Positions 23,215 through 31,281 of a stretch of DNA of 45,864 nt are shown here, piece by piece. Source of the DNA: Dethiobacter sp. GTDB lineage: Bacteria; Bacillota; Dethiobacteria; Dethiobacterales; Dethiobacteraceae. The stretch spans positions 1-45,864 of the forward strand of contig JAGXTN010000015.1 in NCBI GenBank assembly GCA_018333455.1, given 5' to 3'. The translations under genes were made by a program, and so were the position numbers. The notes under the pieces are model-generated. The model had not been told where the DNA came from and did not search any database. It worked only from the letters and a program-made list of their open reading frames with translations. Each line of letters starts with the position of its first letter. The first letter of the stretch is position 1.

Positions 23215-24464
23215 CCTGGGAAATTTTAGAAGCAAAACAATCTCGGTTTAAGCTGGTCGAAGACCAGAAGGCGTTGCATGGTAAGGCGGCGAGCGAAAAG
23301 CGCGATTTCACAGCGGAGGAAAAGACGGAGTGGGAAAAGCGGGAAGCTGACATCGACCGCATGACTGTTGAGATCGCGCGGTTTGAAAAACTGCTGGAGA
23401 TTAAAGACGAAGAGGCCGCCAAGCGTGCTGCCGATGGGTTTAAGCCTGACGGCGAGCGCACAGATGACACAAAGAAAAAGGCGGAGGAAGATTATGCTCA
23501 AGCATTCCGCCACTGGTTGCAGGGCGGCGCCGAGGCACTCACGCCGGAGCGCAGGGCGCAGATGCAGGCGCGGTTCGTGGCGCCGGAGGGGCGGCAGCTT
23601 GGCGTTGGTACAGGAGCTGCTGGCGGGTTCCTTGTGCCGCAAGGATTCTATGAGCAGCTGATTGTGTCAATGCGGGCGTTTGGCGGAATAAGGAATTCTC
23701 GCGCCAACATTTTCACCACCGCATCCGGGCAACCTCTGCCAATTCCAACCACTGATGACACAGCGAACACCGGTATGCGGATAGCGGAAAACACACAAAT
23801 AACGGATTTGGCAACAACCTACGGGCAGCGGATCCTCGGTGCACACGTATACACTTCACGCATCATCAGGGTAGCGGTGCAGTTGTTGCAGGACTCGGCA
23901 TTTAACATCGAGAGCCACCTGGCCGGTGTTATGGGAACGAGACTCGGGCGCATCACAAATACCGAGTTTACCACTGGCACAGGCACTGGTCAGCCGCAAG
24001 GCGTGCAAACCGGCGCAACACCTGGCGTGGTAGCGGCTGCGGGCAACACAACTACCGTCACTTATGCAAACCTTGTTGCGCTAGAGCACTCTGTTGACCC
24101 GGCGTATCGGCAGGGCGCGGAGTGGATGTTCCATGATACCGTCTTGCGCACACTCAAGCAGATGGTTGACGGGCAGGGGCGGCCGCTGTGGACACCTGGG
24201 CTTGCCGTTCGCGAGCCGGATACTATCCTCGGCTATCGGTATGTTGTCAATCAGGACATGCCCGTCATGGCGGCAAGCGCACGTTCCATCCTATTCGGTG
24301 ATTTTAGTAAATATCTTGTCCGCGACGTGCTTGACATCCAGGTGCTGCGGCTAACAGAGCGGTATGCAGATTTCCTGCAGGTCGGCTTTTTGGCGTACTC
24401 GCGCCACGATGCCTTGCTGTCTGACCCTGCCGCGATCAGGTTTTACCAGAATTCTGCGACCTAA
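23211..24464 (+). CDS. Major capsid protein, HK97 fold
   Basis: 417 residues from ATG 23211 (TGGAGGT 7 nt upstream). Residues about 1-110 are a coiled-coil delta/scaffold domain rich in Glu/Lys. The mature body starts near GVGTGAAGGFLVPQGFYEQL and shows HK97 fold features (IENTQITDLATTYGQ-like P-domain, TNTEFTTGTGTGQPQGVQTG loop, VVNQDMPVMAASARSILFGD). The preceding protease is expected to remove the N-terminal domain. Confidence 0.95.
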   Translation: MTWEILEAKQSRFKLVEDQKALHGKAASEKRDFTAEEKTEWEKREADIDRMTVEIARFEKLLEIKDEEAAKRAADGFKPDGERTDDTKKKAEEDYAQAFRHWLQGGAEALTPERRAQMQARFVAPEGRQLGVGTGAAGGFLVPQGFYEQLIVSMRAFGGIRNSRANIFTTASGQPLPIPTTDDTANTGMRIAENTQITDLATTYGQRILGAHVYTSRIIRVAVQLLQDSAFNIESHLAGVMGTRLGRITNTEFTTGTGTGQPQGVQTGATPGVVAAAGNTTTVTYANLVALEHSVDPAYRQGAEWMFHDTVLRTLKQMVDGQGRPLWTPGLAVREPDTILGYRYVVNQDMPVMAASARSILFGDFSKYLVRDVLDIQVLRLTERYADFLQVGFLAYSRHDALLSDPAAIRFYQNSAT

Positions 24465-24474
24465 GAAAAAGTTT

Positions 24475-24504
24475 GAGAGTGGGGGGCGGCGGCTCCCCTC
24501 TCTC
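24475..24504 (+). other. Stem-loop after the capsid gene
   Basis: GAGAGTGGGG and CCCCTCTCTC can form a long stem with one mismatch around GGCGGCGGCT. No T run follows, so it is more likely a messenger-stability or attenuation element than a terminator. It lies 11 nt after the capsid stop. Confidence 0.6.
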
Positions 24505-24524
24505 GGACATAAGGATGTGGCATT

Positions 24525-24737
24525 ATGTTAAAACGTGTGAAGATGCTAGAAAGCATAGGGTCATCGGAGGGCTGGGCGTATGGGTGCGGCCAGACTGTGG
24601 AAATTGACGCAGATCTTGCGGATAAGTGGATAGCGTCGGGCATTGCGAGGTTTGCGGAAGAGCCCATAGAGGATGCGACGCTGATTCCTCCCGAAACCGC
24701 CACGCTGCATAAGGCCAGACCCACCAAAAAGAGGTGA
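24525..24737 (+). CDS. Small head-region protein
   Basis: 70 residues, ATG at 24525. The pattern KMLESIGSSEGWAYGCGQTV, then DADLADKWIASGIARFAEE resembles a short family found between capsid and connector genes in siphophages, with VEI..(D/A)LA..W(I/L)..GIA. A related 50-residue protein is at 26314. The function is unknown. Confidence 0.6.
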   Translation: MLKRVKMLESIGSSEGWAYGCGQTVEIDADLADKWIASGIARFAEEPIEDATLIPPETATLHKARPTKKR

Positions 24738-24743
24738 TGACTT

Positions 24744-25346
24744 GTGAGCATTAACGCCGCCTATGCTACCCCCGCTGAATATCGACGTGTTATTGGCATG
24801 ACAGACGCGGGGCTTGATGCGGATATCAGTGTCGACTTGATGGCTGTTTCCCGTTACTTGGACGGCGAAATGCGTCGGTTCTTTAGCCGCGATGCCGCGT
24901 CGGTCATCAGAGTATATGCGCCGCAGTATGACACAAAGGCGCTGACCGTCGATGACATGTCCGCTGCCCCGTCACAGGTGCGCGTAGACACAGCGGGCGA
25001 TGGCACCTTTGCGACGATGTTGCCTGTTGCGGCCTATGAGCTCTTGCCACGCAACGCGGTGATGTCACCAGAGCCTGCCCCGTTTACGCAGATTGCTCTT
25101 GTACCGTGGGGGACGTTGCCAACGTTTCGTGCTGGGCAACGGGTTGAAGTCACCGCTCGGTGGGGTTGGCCTGCGGTTCCAAGCGCTATCCAGCGTGCGA
25201 CGATACACATCACAGCGATTCTGCGGTTAGAGACACCGCGGGCGACAAAGCGCATAGCAGAGCTTGGTGATACCATCGAGACATCACACCAGGCACAAAA
25301 CATTATTCGGCAACTGATAAATCAATATAAGGTGTGGTTAGTATGA
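24744..25346 (+). CDS. Head-tail connector protein (gp6-like)
   Basis: 200 residues, GTG start behind AAAGAGGTGATG. Helical N-terminus (AYATPAEYRRVIGM, DLMAVSRYLDGEMRRFF), a beta-rich centre with VTARWGWPAVPSAIQRATIH, and a helical end. The W-G-x-P-x-x-I..A pattern and position after the capsid fit the gp6-like adaptor that forms the ring under the portal. Confidence 0.75.
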   Translation: MSINAAYATPAEYRRVIGMTDAGLDADISVDLMAVSRYLDGEMRRFFSRDAASVIRVYAPQYDTKALTVDDMSAAPSQVRVDTAGDGTFATMLPVAAYELLPRNAVMSPEPAPFTQIALVPWGTLPTFRAGQRVEVTARWGWPAVPSAIQRATIHITAILRLETPRATKRIAELGDTIETSHQAQNIIRQLINQYKVWLV

Positions 25347-25861
25347 CCAAGCGTCCATCGCGCTCACGCACAATTCAGATTGAAGGGCTAGAGGACGTCC
25401 TGCGGAAATTAGGCGACCGTCGCATATCAGACAAACCGATGCTGGAATTGCTTGAGGAAGCGTCAAATCTGGGGGTGGAGGCCGCCAAAGAAACAGTTGA
25501 TGCGAGCACGGGCAGAGCCGCGCACTCTATCCACCACAGGGTATGGTCGCGCACATTATCCGCAAGGGTTTACACGATGATGGCGCGAGTGCGCACTAAA
25601 AGTATTGATAAGGGCAGAAAGAAAAACGAAGGCACGACAATCGAAAGGCTGGCGGCATGGGAGAAAAAAGCAATTTATCACGGGAAAATGCACATCCCCG
25701 ACGAGGAACGCAGCAAGATTATTCGCATTTGGAAAGCGGTCAAAGAGAAGGGTGTGCACGGGAAAACTTTTGTTGTGGGTGCTAAAGAAACCATCGAGGC
25801 GCAAATGCCGCGATTGGTGAATCATGCGATGGAGCGATTAAAGGAGCTGGCTAAGAGATGA
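25343..25861 (+). CDS. HK97 gp10-like head-tail protein
   Basis: 172 residues from ATG 25343 (AAGGTGTGG upstream); overlap with the previous stop. IQIEGLEDVLRKLGDRRIS, then AAKETVDASTGRAAHSI, and a late conserved segment with HGKTFVVGAKETIEAQMPRL match the HK97 gp10 family, involved in head-tail joining. The middle is highly basic. Confidence 0.8.
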   Translation: MTKRPSRSRTIQIEGLEDVLRKLGDRRISDKPMLELLEEASNLGVEAAKETVDASTGRAAHSIHHRVWSRTLSARVYTMMARVRTKSIDKGRKKNEGTTIERLAAWEKKAIYHGKMHIPDEERSKIIRIWKAVKEKGVHGKTFVVGAKETIEAQMPRLVNHAMERLKELAKR

Positions 25862-26298
25862 ATTTTGATTTGTTTATCGACAGGCTTAATGCTTTGCAGC
25901 GATCCATCAGTATCATGTCACCTGTAGCCATGACCGTTAAGCGCACATACTGGGGCGCACCGTCTGGCGCGATAAGTGACCTGCCGGCGGTTATCAACAC
26001 ACTGTCGGAGCCAGAGCGAACATTGGGCATGGGCGCAAGGCGCGAGGCGAGGTATCGTGTTGTGGTGCAGATATTAGTGGCGCGGGCAATGCCAGAGGAC
26101 GAACGGAGCAGCCGGATTGCAACTGCTTTCTGGTTCGCCGCCAAGGCCGCGTTTGATGCGGATCGGACAATCGGCGGCACTGTGATGCATGCCATACTGC
26201 AAGGGGCGAACCCTACAGTCCCTGTGCTGTTGCAGCATGGCGGGCAAGCGTATGTGGGTCTTGATGCTGTGCTAGAAATTGACCATATTGAAATTTAG
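25858..26298 (+). CDS. Probable head-tail/tail terminator protein
   Basis: 146 residues; ATGA overlap with the gp10-like gene. No strong motif. It has a beta-rich core (RREARYRVVVQILVAR, YVGLDAVLEIDHIEI) and a helical N-terminus. By gene order (connector, gp10-like, this gene, tail tube) it takes the place of the tail-terminator or minor tail protein. This is context inference. Confidence 0.5.
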   Translation: MNFDLFIDRLNALQRSISIMSPVAMTVKRTYWGAPSGAISDLPAVINTLSEPERTLGMGARREARYRVVVQILVARAMPEDERSSRIATAFWFAAKAAFDADRTIGGTVMHAILQGANPTVPVLLQHGGQAYVGLDAVLEIDHIEI

Positions 26299-26313
26299 CA
26301 AGGAGGGCGCTTT

Positions 26314-26466
26314 GTGGCGAAGTACCGGATTTTAACTGGCATGGATTACCCACCGGACAAGCGGGTGGAAGCGGGCGATATAGTGGACGATTTGCCGGCG
26401 AAGTCGGTAGGGTGGTTGCTGGAGCAAGGGTGCATTGAGTTGGTGGAGGCAGGTGAAAAAGCATGA
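26314..26466 (+). CDS. 50-residue protein related to the 24525 product
   Basis: GTG start behind AAGGAGG; MAKYRILTGMDYPPDKRVEA, then GDIVDDLPAKSVGWLLEQGC and a short end. It shares the plan V.....D(L/I)......WL...GI with the 70-residue protein at 24525. The stop overlaps the tail-tube gene as ATGA. Function unknown. Confidence 0.6.
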   Translation: MAKYRILTGMDYPPDKRVEAGDIVDDLPAKSVGWLLEQGCIELVEAGEKA

Positions 26467-27182
26467 GCTTTGTGCATGGTTCGACAGGGCGGGCCTATGT
26501 AAACGGTTTTGACCTGAGTGCCTTTTTCAAGAGCGTGTCTGGCTCCGAAGAAGTAGAGGCTCATGACAGCACCACCCTCGGCGCAACGGCAAAGACGTAT
26601 ATGCCGGGACTGGTTGATGCAACGCTGAGCGCGGAGGGGTTATTCTCCGGGGCAGTGGGCGCCACGGATACAGTTTTGTCTGCCGCTTTGCGTGGGCGGA
26701 CCCCTGTACTGTGGAACTGGCTACCCGCAGGAGATACGGACGGGGCGTTTGGGTACGGTTTGTTAGCTATCTCCACCAACTACGAGATTGATACACCTGT
26801 GGATGATTTGGTCAGCGTAACCGCAGAAGCGCAGTCTAATGTTGGACTTGAGCGGACACAGATTCTACATCCTCTCGCGGCGCGGACGGCGACAGGCAAC
26901 GGTGTAGCACGTGACCATGGTGCGGTAACAGTAAACGGGGGTGCAGGGTATCTGCAGGTTACGGCGGCATCCGGCACAACGCCGAATCTGGTAGGCCGCA
27001 TTCAGCACAGTGTTGATAATTCGGTTTGGGTTGACCTGATCACCTTTGCGGCGGTCGCAGCAGCGAACAATGCACAGCGGCTGACCGTTGCCGGCACCGT
27101 CAACCGTTGGACGAGGGCAACATGGGCAATAACCGGCACGACACCGAGCTTTACATTCTTTGCGGCATTTGACCGCAAATAA
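26463..27182 (+). CDS. Major tail (tube) protein
   Basis: 239 residues. The first 130 form the tube-like part: FVHGSTGRAYVNGFDLSAFF, EAHDSTTLGATAKTYMPGL, LSAEGLFSG, later GLLAISTNYEIDTPVDDLVS. The C-terminal 90 residues (GTTPNLVGRIQHSVDNSVWV, TRATWAITGTTPSFTFFAAF) look like an added beta domain that could decorate the tail. Position before the tail chaperones and tape measure supports this role. The next gene is a paralogue of the first part. Confidence 0.75.
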   Translation: MSFVHGSTGRAYVNGFDLSAFFKSVSGSEEVEAHDSTTLGATAKTYMPGLVDATLSAEGLFSGAVGATDTVLSAALRGRTPVLWNWLPAGDTDGAFGYGLLAISTNYEIDTPVDDLVSVTAEAQSNVGLERTQILHPLAARTATGNGVARDHGAVTVNGGAGYLQVTAASGTTPNLVGRIQHSVDNSVWVDLITFAAVAAANNAQRLTVAGTVNRWTRATWAITGTTPSFTFFAAFDRK

Positions 27183-27200
27183 ACAAAGGAGGCAAATAGG

Positions 27201-27614
27201 ATGACTTTTGTTCATGGTTCTGTTGGCGTTTTGCAGCTTGGCACATTAGCCGCACCTGGCACACCGACCGCGATAAGCGGTTTTTTAAATTCCGTTAGTT
27301 TTCCTTTTGAGGTGGAAACGGCAGAGATAACCACTCTCGGCGCGACCGCCAAGTCGTACTTACCGGGGCTTGAGGACGCAACAATCAGCATCGAGGGACG
27401 GTTCCACGTTACGGCAGATGCGCACTTGAACGGCATCCGAAGGCTGGCTAATATCTCGTTTGTGTATGGTCCTGCCGGCAGCACCGTTGGTTCGCCTCGT
27501 TACTCTGGCACATGTATGCTCACCAATTATGAGATCAGCGGTGGCGTTGATGATGCTGCGACATTCTCCGCGGAACTGCAAGTTACGGGCGCAATCACGA
27601 GGGGGGTCTTTTAA
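27201..27614 (+). CDS. Second tail-tube-like protein
   Basis: 137 residues, ATG behind AAAGGAGGC. Paralogue of the previous gene: FVHGSVGVLQLGTLAAPGTP, EITTLGATAKSYLPGLEDAT, ISIEGRF, TNYEISGGVDDAATFSAELQ. It lacks the C-terminal extension of the first copy. Two tube proteins may mix in the tail, or one may be a tail-end protein. Its stop overlaps the next start (TAATG). Confidence 0.72.
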   Translation: MTFVHGSVGVLQLGTLAAPGTPTAISGFLNSVSFPFEVETAEITTLGATAKSYLPGLEDATISIEGRFHVTADAHLNGIRRLANISFVYGPAGSTVGSPRYSGTCMLTNYEISGGVDDAATFSAELQVTGAITRGVF

Positions 27615-27994
27615 TGTCTAAAATGTTGACGATTGAGGATATTCTTCTCGCGCCGGACCTAGAGAGCAAAGAAGTGGCTGTCCCCGAATGGGGCGGGACT
27701 GTAAAGGTCAAAGGGATGACCAAGCGAGAGCAGCAACAGATGCGCAAGTCTACAACCGACCCTCAAACAGGACAAATAGACTCCGACCGGCTAGAGGCGG
27801 CGATGCTGGCGCACTGCTTGGCAGACCCGGTGGTAACGATTGAGCAGGCAGAGCAGCTTATGCAAAAGTCAGCCACAGCGGTAGATAGGGTGCTTACGGC
27901 GGCGATGGACGTTGCTGGCATGAGTGATACGGCACAGAAAGCGATGTCCCGTACCTTTCACGCTGGGGATGAGAGACCCGAAGCGACATCCTGA
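27614..27994 (+). CDS. Tail assembly chaperone, first frame (gpG-like)
   Basis: 126 residues. KMLTIEDILLAPDLESKEVA, VPEWGGTVKVKGMTKREQQQ, then helices up to a Pro/Glu end. The opening (V.VPEWGG.V.V..MT..E) is typical of siphophage tail chaperones upstream of the tape measure. The second frame continues at its end, so a G/GT-type pair is expected. Role: keeps the tape measure soluble while the tube forms. Confidence 0.78.
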   Translation: MSKMLTIEDILLAPDLESKEVAVPEWGGTVKVKGMTKREQQQMRKSTTDPQTGQIDSDRLEAAMLAHCLADPVVTIEQAEQLMQKSATAVDRVLTAAMDVAGMSDTAQKAMSRTFHAGDERPEATS

Positions 27995-28178
27995 TGCAGC
28001 GGAGCGAACGTTTTTGTTTCGGCTCGCAAAAGACCTAGGCATGACAGTAGCGGAACTGGAGCGGCGAATCAGTACGTATGAATTTGCGGAGTGGGCTGCT
28101 TACTACAGCGCATTAGCCAAAGCAGAAGAGGCTGCCCACAAAAAGGCTGAACAAAAGGGCAGAGGCAGGAGGCGATGA
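27969..28178 (+). CDS. Tail assembly chaperone, second frame (gpT-like)
   Basis: The second frame is open from about 27924 and overlaps the G frame by about 70 nt. ATG 27969 would give 69 residues (MRDPKRHPDAAERTFLFRLA, then DLGMTVAELERRISTYEFAE). The segment GMTVAELERRI....F.EW.AY is the T-domain hallmark. No good ribosome binding site precedes ATG 27969, so it may be reached by frameshift from the G frame. The shift needed is +1 or -2, not the lambda-type -1. Confidence 0.7.
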   Translation: MRDPKRHPDAAERTFLFRLAKDLGMTVAELERRISTYEFAEWAAYYSALAKAEEAAHKKAEQKGRGRRR

Positions 28179-28181
28179 ACA

Positions 28182-30929
28182 ATGTCCGGCAGAGCGGTAG
28201 GAACACTAATAGTCCGACTGAATGCGGTAACGTCACAGTTTCGCAGAGAAATGACAGAGGCGCAGGCTAAGCTCCAGAAGACCGCGAGAGTGGCCGAGGA
28301 CGCGTCGCAAACGATTGCCACTGCCCTTGCTGCCGTAGGCGTGGGTGCTGCAATGGCTGGCGGCGCTGCTATCAAGATGGCCGCACAATGGGAGCAGACG
28401 GAGATTGCTTTTGAAACGATGCTCAAAAGCGGCGAAAAGGCGCGGTCTTTTTTGGCGGAGCTTGAGAATTTTGTTGACAAGACTCCGTTTGAAATGCAGG
28501 GGATTATCAGTTCCACCCGGCGCTTGATGGCATTTGGTTTTGAGGCGGAAGAAATTATACCGATGTTGACCGCAGTGGGCAACGCGACCGCCGCCCTCGG
28601 GGGCGGGGATTTTGAGATTTACAGAATGACATATGCACTGGGGCAGATGCGGGCAAAAGGTCATCTGGCAGCAGAAGAAATGAGCAGACAACTTGGTCAG
28701 ATTATCCCTGCATGGGAGTTTCTCGCCGAATCAATCGGCGTCAGTGTTGGAGAGGCAAAGAAGATGGTCGAACAGGGCATGATCCCGGCAACAGAGGGCA
28801 TCCAGGCAATACTGCAGGGGATGACCAGGGAATACGGGGATGCGATGGGTCGTCAGAATCGTACGCTGATCGGGCAGTGGAGCACATTAAAAGACCGTAT
28901 GCGAACCATAGTGAGAGGAATGGGTGCGTACTTTATTGACACGTTGGATATTATGCCTATATTGCAACGGTTAAACAGAACCTTTGAAGGGCTCGCCACC
29001 TCGTTGCGCGGGGCAGAAAATCCAGCGGAGGCAATGCGAGCCATCCTGCAGCAAGCGTTTACCCCGGAGCGGCGGCTTATCGTCGTCGGGCTTGCTGGGG
29101 CGATATCCGGGTTGCTATACCCCGCTCTAGCTGCTGCGGCGAAGGTAGCATGGAAGGCTGCGCTCGCCCTTACGCCGTTTGTTGTGAAAGGGGCTGTGTT
29201 GGCGGTCGTCCTCTACAACCTATATGACGCATTGACACGGTCGAACAGCATGATGGATAAGGCTGCAGCTGTGACCGTGGCACTAGGGGTCGCTGCGTGG
29301 TTTGCGTATTCCTCCGGTCTGGTAGCTCTCGTAAAGGGGCTGTGGGCAGCTACAACTGCGAAATGGGCGATGATCGCCGCCGCAAAAACGTTGTGGGGCA
29401 AAATCGTTGCGTTGTTTGCTTTGATGGGGCCGAAAGGCTGGCTGATGATTGCTGGCGCCATAGGGGTGACTGTTGCGGCGGTGTCGATATTGAACCGGGC
29501 ATTGGCGCAAACAACCGCTATTTTAGCGGGAGCTCCACAGATGCAAGATTATGCAGACGGGGCAACCGAAGGACAAAAAGCACTCACCGAGGCATTAGAA
29601 GAATCCACAAAGGCTGCCCGCCGGAATATCCTATCTTTCGACCAAGTACACACATTGCAGGAAGAGATGGGCAAAACGGCTGGCGGAAGTCTGCCGGGGC
29701 TGCCAGACTTTGCACTTCCCACAGGGATCGGGGATCTTAGGACTGCTCTAGCGGAAACAGAAGAGCAGATGAATGCAATAGCGACAAGCTTTGAGCAGGC
29801 TGGCCCACCCGCGAGCAGCCTAGGTCGCGTATGGGAGTGGCTAAAAACAACTGCCGGCACAGTGACAGATGGGGTAAAAAGGGCCTGGGGGGACGCCAAG
29901 ACAGCTCTTGGTGAGCAGTGGGCAACGCTGCGCACATGGGCAACCGAGCGTTGGGGGGCAGTGGGCACAGCAGTCAATAATGCCCGGGATGCTGTCCCCA
30001 GCTTACGCACCGCCTTTGGAAATGCTAAAACAGATCTTGGAGAGCAATGGTGGGCTATTAGCACATGGGCTAGCGAACATTGGGGAGCAGTAACCACGGC
30101 CATCGCCACGGCCACGGAGAACGCTCGCACCGAAATAGGCACCAGGTGGGATACGATTATCAGCAGACTGACAGAACGTTGGAGAAATATCAGTACGACC
30201 AGGTGGACAGATATAACCAACGCCATCGCTATAGCTGTAGACAATGCGCGTATTGAAATTGGCACACGCTGGGACGAGATAATCTCCCATCTGCGTGACC
30301 GCTGGGCTGCTATCCAAGCGGCGGCCAGCATCGACTGGGAAGCAATCAACGAAAACATCCGCATCAAGGTGTTGGACTTATCCGGCTGGCTAGGCAGGCG
30401 TTGGGCGGCAATCCAGTCCGTGCTTGGCACAGTCTGGACGGCTATCCAAGGTGCGGCTAGTGAGCAATGGGCAAGGATACGCGATACCGTTGTCGGCCAC
30501 GTCAACGGTATCATTGGAGCAATCAACAACCTCATCGCGGCATACAACAGCATCCCGCTCGCACCAAATCTGCCGATGGTGGGGACAATCCCCGCGCGCG
30601 GCGGTGGCATAGGGGATCTTAGGACAGCAGAACGGCTGACACCATTCGCCAAGGGTGGCATCGTCACTTCGCCTACAAGGGCGCTGATAGGCGAGGCTGG
30701 ACCGGAGGCGGTTATCCCTCTGCGTCGTGGTAACGCTGGCATTGATGCTATCGCTGATGCGGTTGGCAACGCCGTACTGTATGCCATGCGCGAAGCCATG
30801 CGAGCCACCGCAGCGGGGCAAGGCGATAGCCGTGAGATTGTCCTTGAGGTAGATGGCGCACGGCTTGGACGGGTTATCCTACCTGCCCTGCGCAACGAAG
30901 GATACAGAACCGGGGTGGTGGCAACATGA
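28182..30929 (+). CDS. Tail tape measure protein
   Basis: 915 residues, ATG behind AGGAGGCG. N-terminal TP901-type region (QWEQTEIAFETMLKSGEKAR, GIISSTRRLMAFGFEAEEII, LGQIIPAWEFLAESIGVSVG), hydrophobic helices at about 295-440, then a Trp-rich repeat region (about 560-770) with W..W/R..W..I..A spacing (GEQWATLRTWATERWGAV, GTRWDTIISRLTERW). Near the C-terminus ARGGGIGDL and FAKGGIVTSPTRALIGEAGP are standard. It sets tail length and is ejected with the DNA. Confidence 0.93.
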   Translation: MSGRAVGTLIVRLNAVTSQFRREMTEAQAKLQKTARVAEDASQTIATALAAVGVGAAMAGGAAIKMAAQWEQTEIAFETMLKSGEKARSFLAELENFVDKTPFEMQGIISSTRRLMAFGFEAEEIIPMLTAVGNATAALGGGDFEIYRMTYALGQMRAKGHLAAEEMSRQLGQIIPAWEFLAESIGVSVGEAKKMVEQGMIPATEGIQAILQGMTREYGDAMGRQNRTLIGQWSTLKDRMRTIVRGMGAYFIDTLDIMPILQRLNRTFEGLATSLRGAENPAEAMRAILQQAFTPERRLIVVGLAGAISGLLYPALAAAAKVAWKAALALTPFVVKGAVLAVVLYNLYDALTRSNSMMDKAAAVTVALGVAAWFAYSSGLVALVKGLWAATTAKWAMIAAAKTLWGKIVALFALMGPKGWLMIAGAIGVTVAAVSILNRALAQTTAILAGAPQMQDYADGATEGQKALTEALEESTKAARRNILSFDQVHTLQEEMGKTAGGSLPGLPDFALPTGIGDLRTALAETEEQMNAIATSFEQAGPPASSLGRVWEWLKTTAGTVTDGVKRAWGDAKTALGEQWATLRTWATERWGAVGTAVNNARDAVPSLRTAFGNAKTDLGEQWWAISTWASEHWGAVTTAIATATENARTEIGTRWDTIISRLTERWRNISTTRWTDITNAIAIAVDNARIEIGTRWDEIISHLRDRWAAIQAAASIDWEAINENIRIKVLDLSGWLGRRWAAIQSVLGTVWTAIQGAASEQWARIRDTVVGHVNGIIGAINNLIAAYNSIPLAPNLPMVGTIPARGGGIGDLRTAERLTPFAKGGIVTSPTRALIGEAGPEAVIPLRRGNAGIDAIADAVGNAVLYAMREAMRATAAGQGDSREIVLEVDGARLGRVILPALRNEGYRTGVVAT

Positions 30930-31270
30930 TATGGCTAAATGGCATACTGCTGCCGGAACCGTCAGGGCTTGATATTGGCATCCACGACATTACCCGCTCT
31001 GAGCGTTCATCCTCCGGGCGCATGTCACAAGAGTTTATCGCGCGGAAGCGCACGGTCAGCATCGAGTATGAGCGCATCGTTGGTACGGATATAGATGCTA
31101 TCTTGGCAAACCTAGAATCGCGCGTTTTCCACATCCTGCGCTACCCAGATCCGCGAGGCGGAGAGCGAACTATCACGGCGTATGTTGGCGACAGGGCGAT
31201 GGGCGCGTTTTACACCATCGGCGGCGCGCGGTGGTGGCAGGGTGTTAGGTTTACGATGATTGAGCAGTAG
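30926..31270 (+). CDS. Small tail protein (DUF6711-like)
   Basis: 114 residues, ATGA overlap with the tape measure gene. MIWLNGILLPEPSGLDIGIH, RTVSIEYERIVGTDIDAILA, then GERTITAYVGDRAMG and a final WWQGVRFTMIEQ look like the short beta-rich proteins after tape measure genes that are labelled DUF6711 and probably form part of the distal tail. The family name is from memory of this layout. Confidence 0.6.
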   Translation: MIWLNGILLPEPSGLDIGIHDITRSERSSSGRMSQEFIARKRTVSIEYERIVGTDIDAILANLESRVFHILRYPDPRGGERTITAYVGDRAMGAFYTIGGARWWQGVRFTMIEQ

Positions 31271-31281
31271 GAGGCAAGCGT

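Noticed and set aside
29549-30895. 448-codon open frame on the minus strand opposite the tape measure gene
   Set aside because: It mirrors a GC-rich coding gene, has low-complexity Ala/Arg/Ser composition and no motif, and would break the uniform direction of the late operon.
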